NCBI RefSeq assembly: GCF_008085915.1
Contig: NZ_VSJK01000026.1
Coordinates: 1-41,808, forward strand
Length of the DNA stretch: 41,808 nt
Source of the DNA: Oceaniovalibus sp. ACAM 378
GTDB lineage: Bacteria; Pseudomonadota; Alphaproteobacteria; Rhodobacterales; Rhodobacteraceae
Reading direction: 5' to 3'
Part shown: positions 40,386 to 41,808 of the stretch, piece after piece
Position numbering within the stretch: the first letter of the stretch is position 1
Layout of the letters: each line of letters opens with the position of its first letter
Translations under genes and position numbers: made by a program
Notes under the pieces: generated by a model
Databases searched by the model: none
What the model saw: the letters and a program-made list of their open reading frames with translations, nothing else
What the model was told of the DNA's origin: nothing

Positions 40386-41747
40386 CTATTTAATGAGGTC
40401 GGGCCTATTTCCGTCGCATTGCCACAAGCTTTCAAATCCATCGAAGTTGTGGCCGACTTCATAGTCATTGGCCATAAACTTTCCGCTTGAGAACTTGCTG
40501 CCCGATACTTCGGCCGCTTGTCTCAAGGAAGAGCCAGAGCAATATAGCCGAGCATCGACTCTTTGCCATATCATATTGCATTCGCGAGGCATTTTTTCAT
40601 CAAGCGTTCCAGCGTCAGGCAATTCTGGATTGTATTGCACCCAAATTTGCATCTCTACAGCATCGCGCTCAACCCCTTCGATTTCCAGTTTTGAAATCGT
40701 TAGATCACTTGGAATATCCGCGCCGCCAGACCCGTCAACAACAGCTCCAAACTCAACATTGACATCTATCAGAGAAATTGTCGCGACTTCATTACCGCTG
40801 CACTCTCCTTCTACATTGAAGTTGATATGCGAAATAAACTGTCCATCTAGGAAACCTTCTGGGCCCTGCGAGAAATCTCCATCGATGGCTTGTGCGAATG
40901 CCAGTATGCGAAAACGATTCTCGTTGCCGTCGAATCCAATCCGTTGGTTGCTTTCGTCTGAAAGCACCAGCGTCTCCAGCGTATCATCGGACAATACTTG
41001 CTCGATGTATGAATACACATCCACGCCCCGCTCGAATGGAACACTATGGGCCATTCGATCACGGACAATGTCGAAGATGAACTCTTCGGTTGGTTGCCAT
41101 TGAAAGGCATATCTCTCCCACAAAGGCCGCCAACCAGCAAAGCTGTGTGGAACAAACACTAGCCGAGGCTTCTCTAAGGGGGTCCCTAAAAAGTCAACTA
41201 TTGCGGGTTTGTCATCAAGTAGACGGAAGCCGCCTGGATCACGTTCAGTCTCTTTGTAAGTCGCTACAATATTACCGTTCGACATCTGCGCCCAGATTCC
41301 ATCTCCCTGATACTCGAAATAATCCTCATTGCTCTTTTGAGAGCGTATTATAATGGAATCATAGCTTTCAAAGAGCAGGCGAATTTTGGTACCGGAATGG
41401 CTCGGGTTTCCGGCCCCAAATACACTTACGTACATTTCATCAAGGTTGGGAAATGCCCCGTTCAAACCGCACTCTCTGCTGTCAAGCTTGATGTCTAGAA
41501 TGCCGCCTTGCGGAGGAATGGGGTCATTAATCCAGCCCTGAATGTCCGCGTTTAGCTGCTTGTTTTCAGCGACGCTTAACCCTTGTCTAAGGCGAAGTGT
41601 GAATGATCGAGTGATCGGTTCTAATATTTCAAAAGTAAGAACTCCGTTACTCTCCGAAACTACTGCTTCGTATGCGCCACTCAGGGCAATCGCGTTTGGC
41701 TCACGCGTCTTACAGCCCATTGAGAACGCTGCATAAGAATGCCTCAT
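40386..41747 (-). CDS. Large protein of unknown function at the window edge
   Basis: 453 aa from the ATG at 41747. The frame stays open to the window end, so the true start may lie outside. A Cys near the N-terminus (FSMGCKTREP) is followed by beta-rich segments (GAYEAVVSESNGVLTFEILE; PITRSFTLRLRQGLSVAENK) and a long acidic body with few helices. Cysteines occur in pairs (SRECGLNG, GECSGNE, PRECNMIW, LYCSGS), as in exported proteins, but no convincing signal peptide is visible from this start. AT-richer than the phage. No family recognised; possibly a partner of the 39343 gene, which has similar composition. Confidence 0.65.
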   Translation of the reverse strand: MRHSYAAFSMGCKTREPNAIALSGAYEAVVSESNGVLTFEILEPITRSFTLRLRQGLSVAENKQLNADIQGWINDPIPPQGGILDIKLDSRECGLNGAFPNLDEMYVSVFGAGNPSHSGTKIRLLFESYDSIIIRSQKSNEDYFEYQGDGIWAQMSNGNIVATYKETERDPGGFRLLDDKPAIVDFLGTPLEKPRLVFVPHSFAGWRPLWERYAFQWQPTEEFIFDIVRDRMAHSVPFERGVDVYSYIEQVLSDDTLETLVLSDESNQRIGFDGNENRFRILAFAQAIDGDFSQGPEGFLDGQFISHINFNVEGECSGNEVATISLIDVNVEFGAVVDGSGGADIPSDLTISKLEIEGVERDAVEMQIWVQYNPELPDAGTLDEKMPRECNMIWQRVDARLYCSGSSLRQAAEVSGSKFSSGKFMANDYEVGHNFDGFESLWQCDGNRPDLIK

Positions 41748-41808
41748 CCCAGCCAGCTCGCTTGAGTTTGATGCTGAGAGAGCCTTTGGATGTGTCGCGT
41801 CGGACGAC

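Overview
The window looks like a chromosomal prophage region from an alphaproteobacterium, most likely Rhodobacteraceae (Rhodobacter/Paracoccus type). It is GC-rich, carries an alphaproteobacterial initiator tRNA-fMet (2169-2245), and its tail-tip genes match the Rhodobacter gene transfer agent (RcGTA) g12-g15 set. Identifications come from reading protein motifs by eye; no database search was run.

Layout. (1) 1-2100: wreckage of two IS3-family elements. One of them is interrupted by three copies of a short hairpin-forming repeat. (2) 2128-2298: tRNA-fMet with promoter and terminator. (3) 2490-4213: two host or cargo genes of unknown function, the second a low-GC secreted protein. (4) 4466-8650: a HelD-like UvrD helicase with an apparent nuclease insert and C-terminal zinc ribbons, lying between a decayed and an intact copy of the phage lysis cassette. 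(5) 8706-31279: a nearly complete late operon on the minus strand. Read in transcription order (right to left) it holds small and large terminase, gpW-like joiner, portal, S49 protease with nested scaffold, decoration protein, capsid gpE, FII-like joiner, DUF6441-like protein, tail terminator, tail tube, tail assembly chaperone with a -1 frameshift site, tape measure, the RcGTA-like gp12-gp15 tail tip, a DUF2793 tail protein, a holin-like protein, a terminator and the endolysin. The head is lambda-like and the tail tip GTA-like. Three plus-strand inserts break this operon: a small acidic ORF, a vapBC module whose toxin has lost a catalytic glutamate, and an unidentified 268-aa protein. (6) 31409-33261: six small plus-strand genes (including DUF6900-like and DUF3489-like). 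They diverge from the terminase and end at a UUCG hairpin terminator. (7) 33347-36795: a CoiA-like nuclease and two tandem ParB-domain DNA methyltransferases with different catalytic motifs. (8) 36976-38245: two unknown genes, one glycine-rich. (9) 38400-41808: IS5 and IS3 debris around two unknown AT-richer genes.

The packaging, head, tail and lysis genes form a coherent set, but no integrase, repressor, excisionase or replication gene is visible. Either those modules lie outside the window, or this is a cryptic or domesticated structural cluster eroded by insertion sequences. The clearest mechanistic observation is the A AAA AAC slippery heptamer in the tail assembly chaperone, followed by an open -1 frame. 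The most interesting accessory genes are the helicase-nuclease and the unidentified plus-strand cargo.
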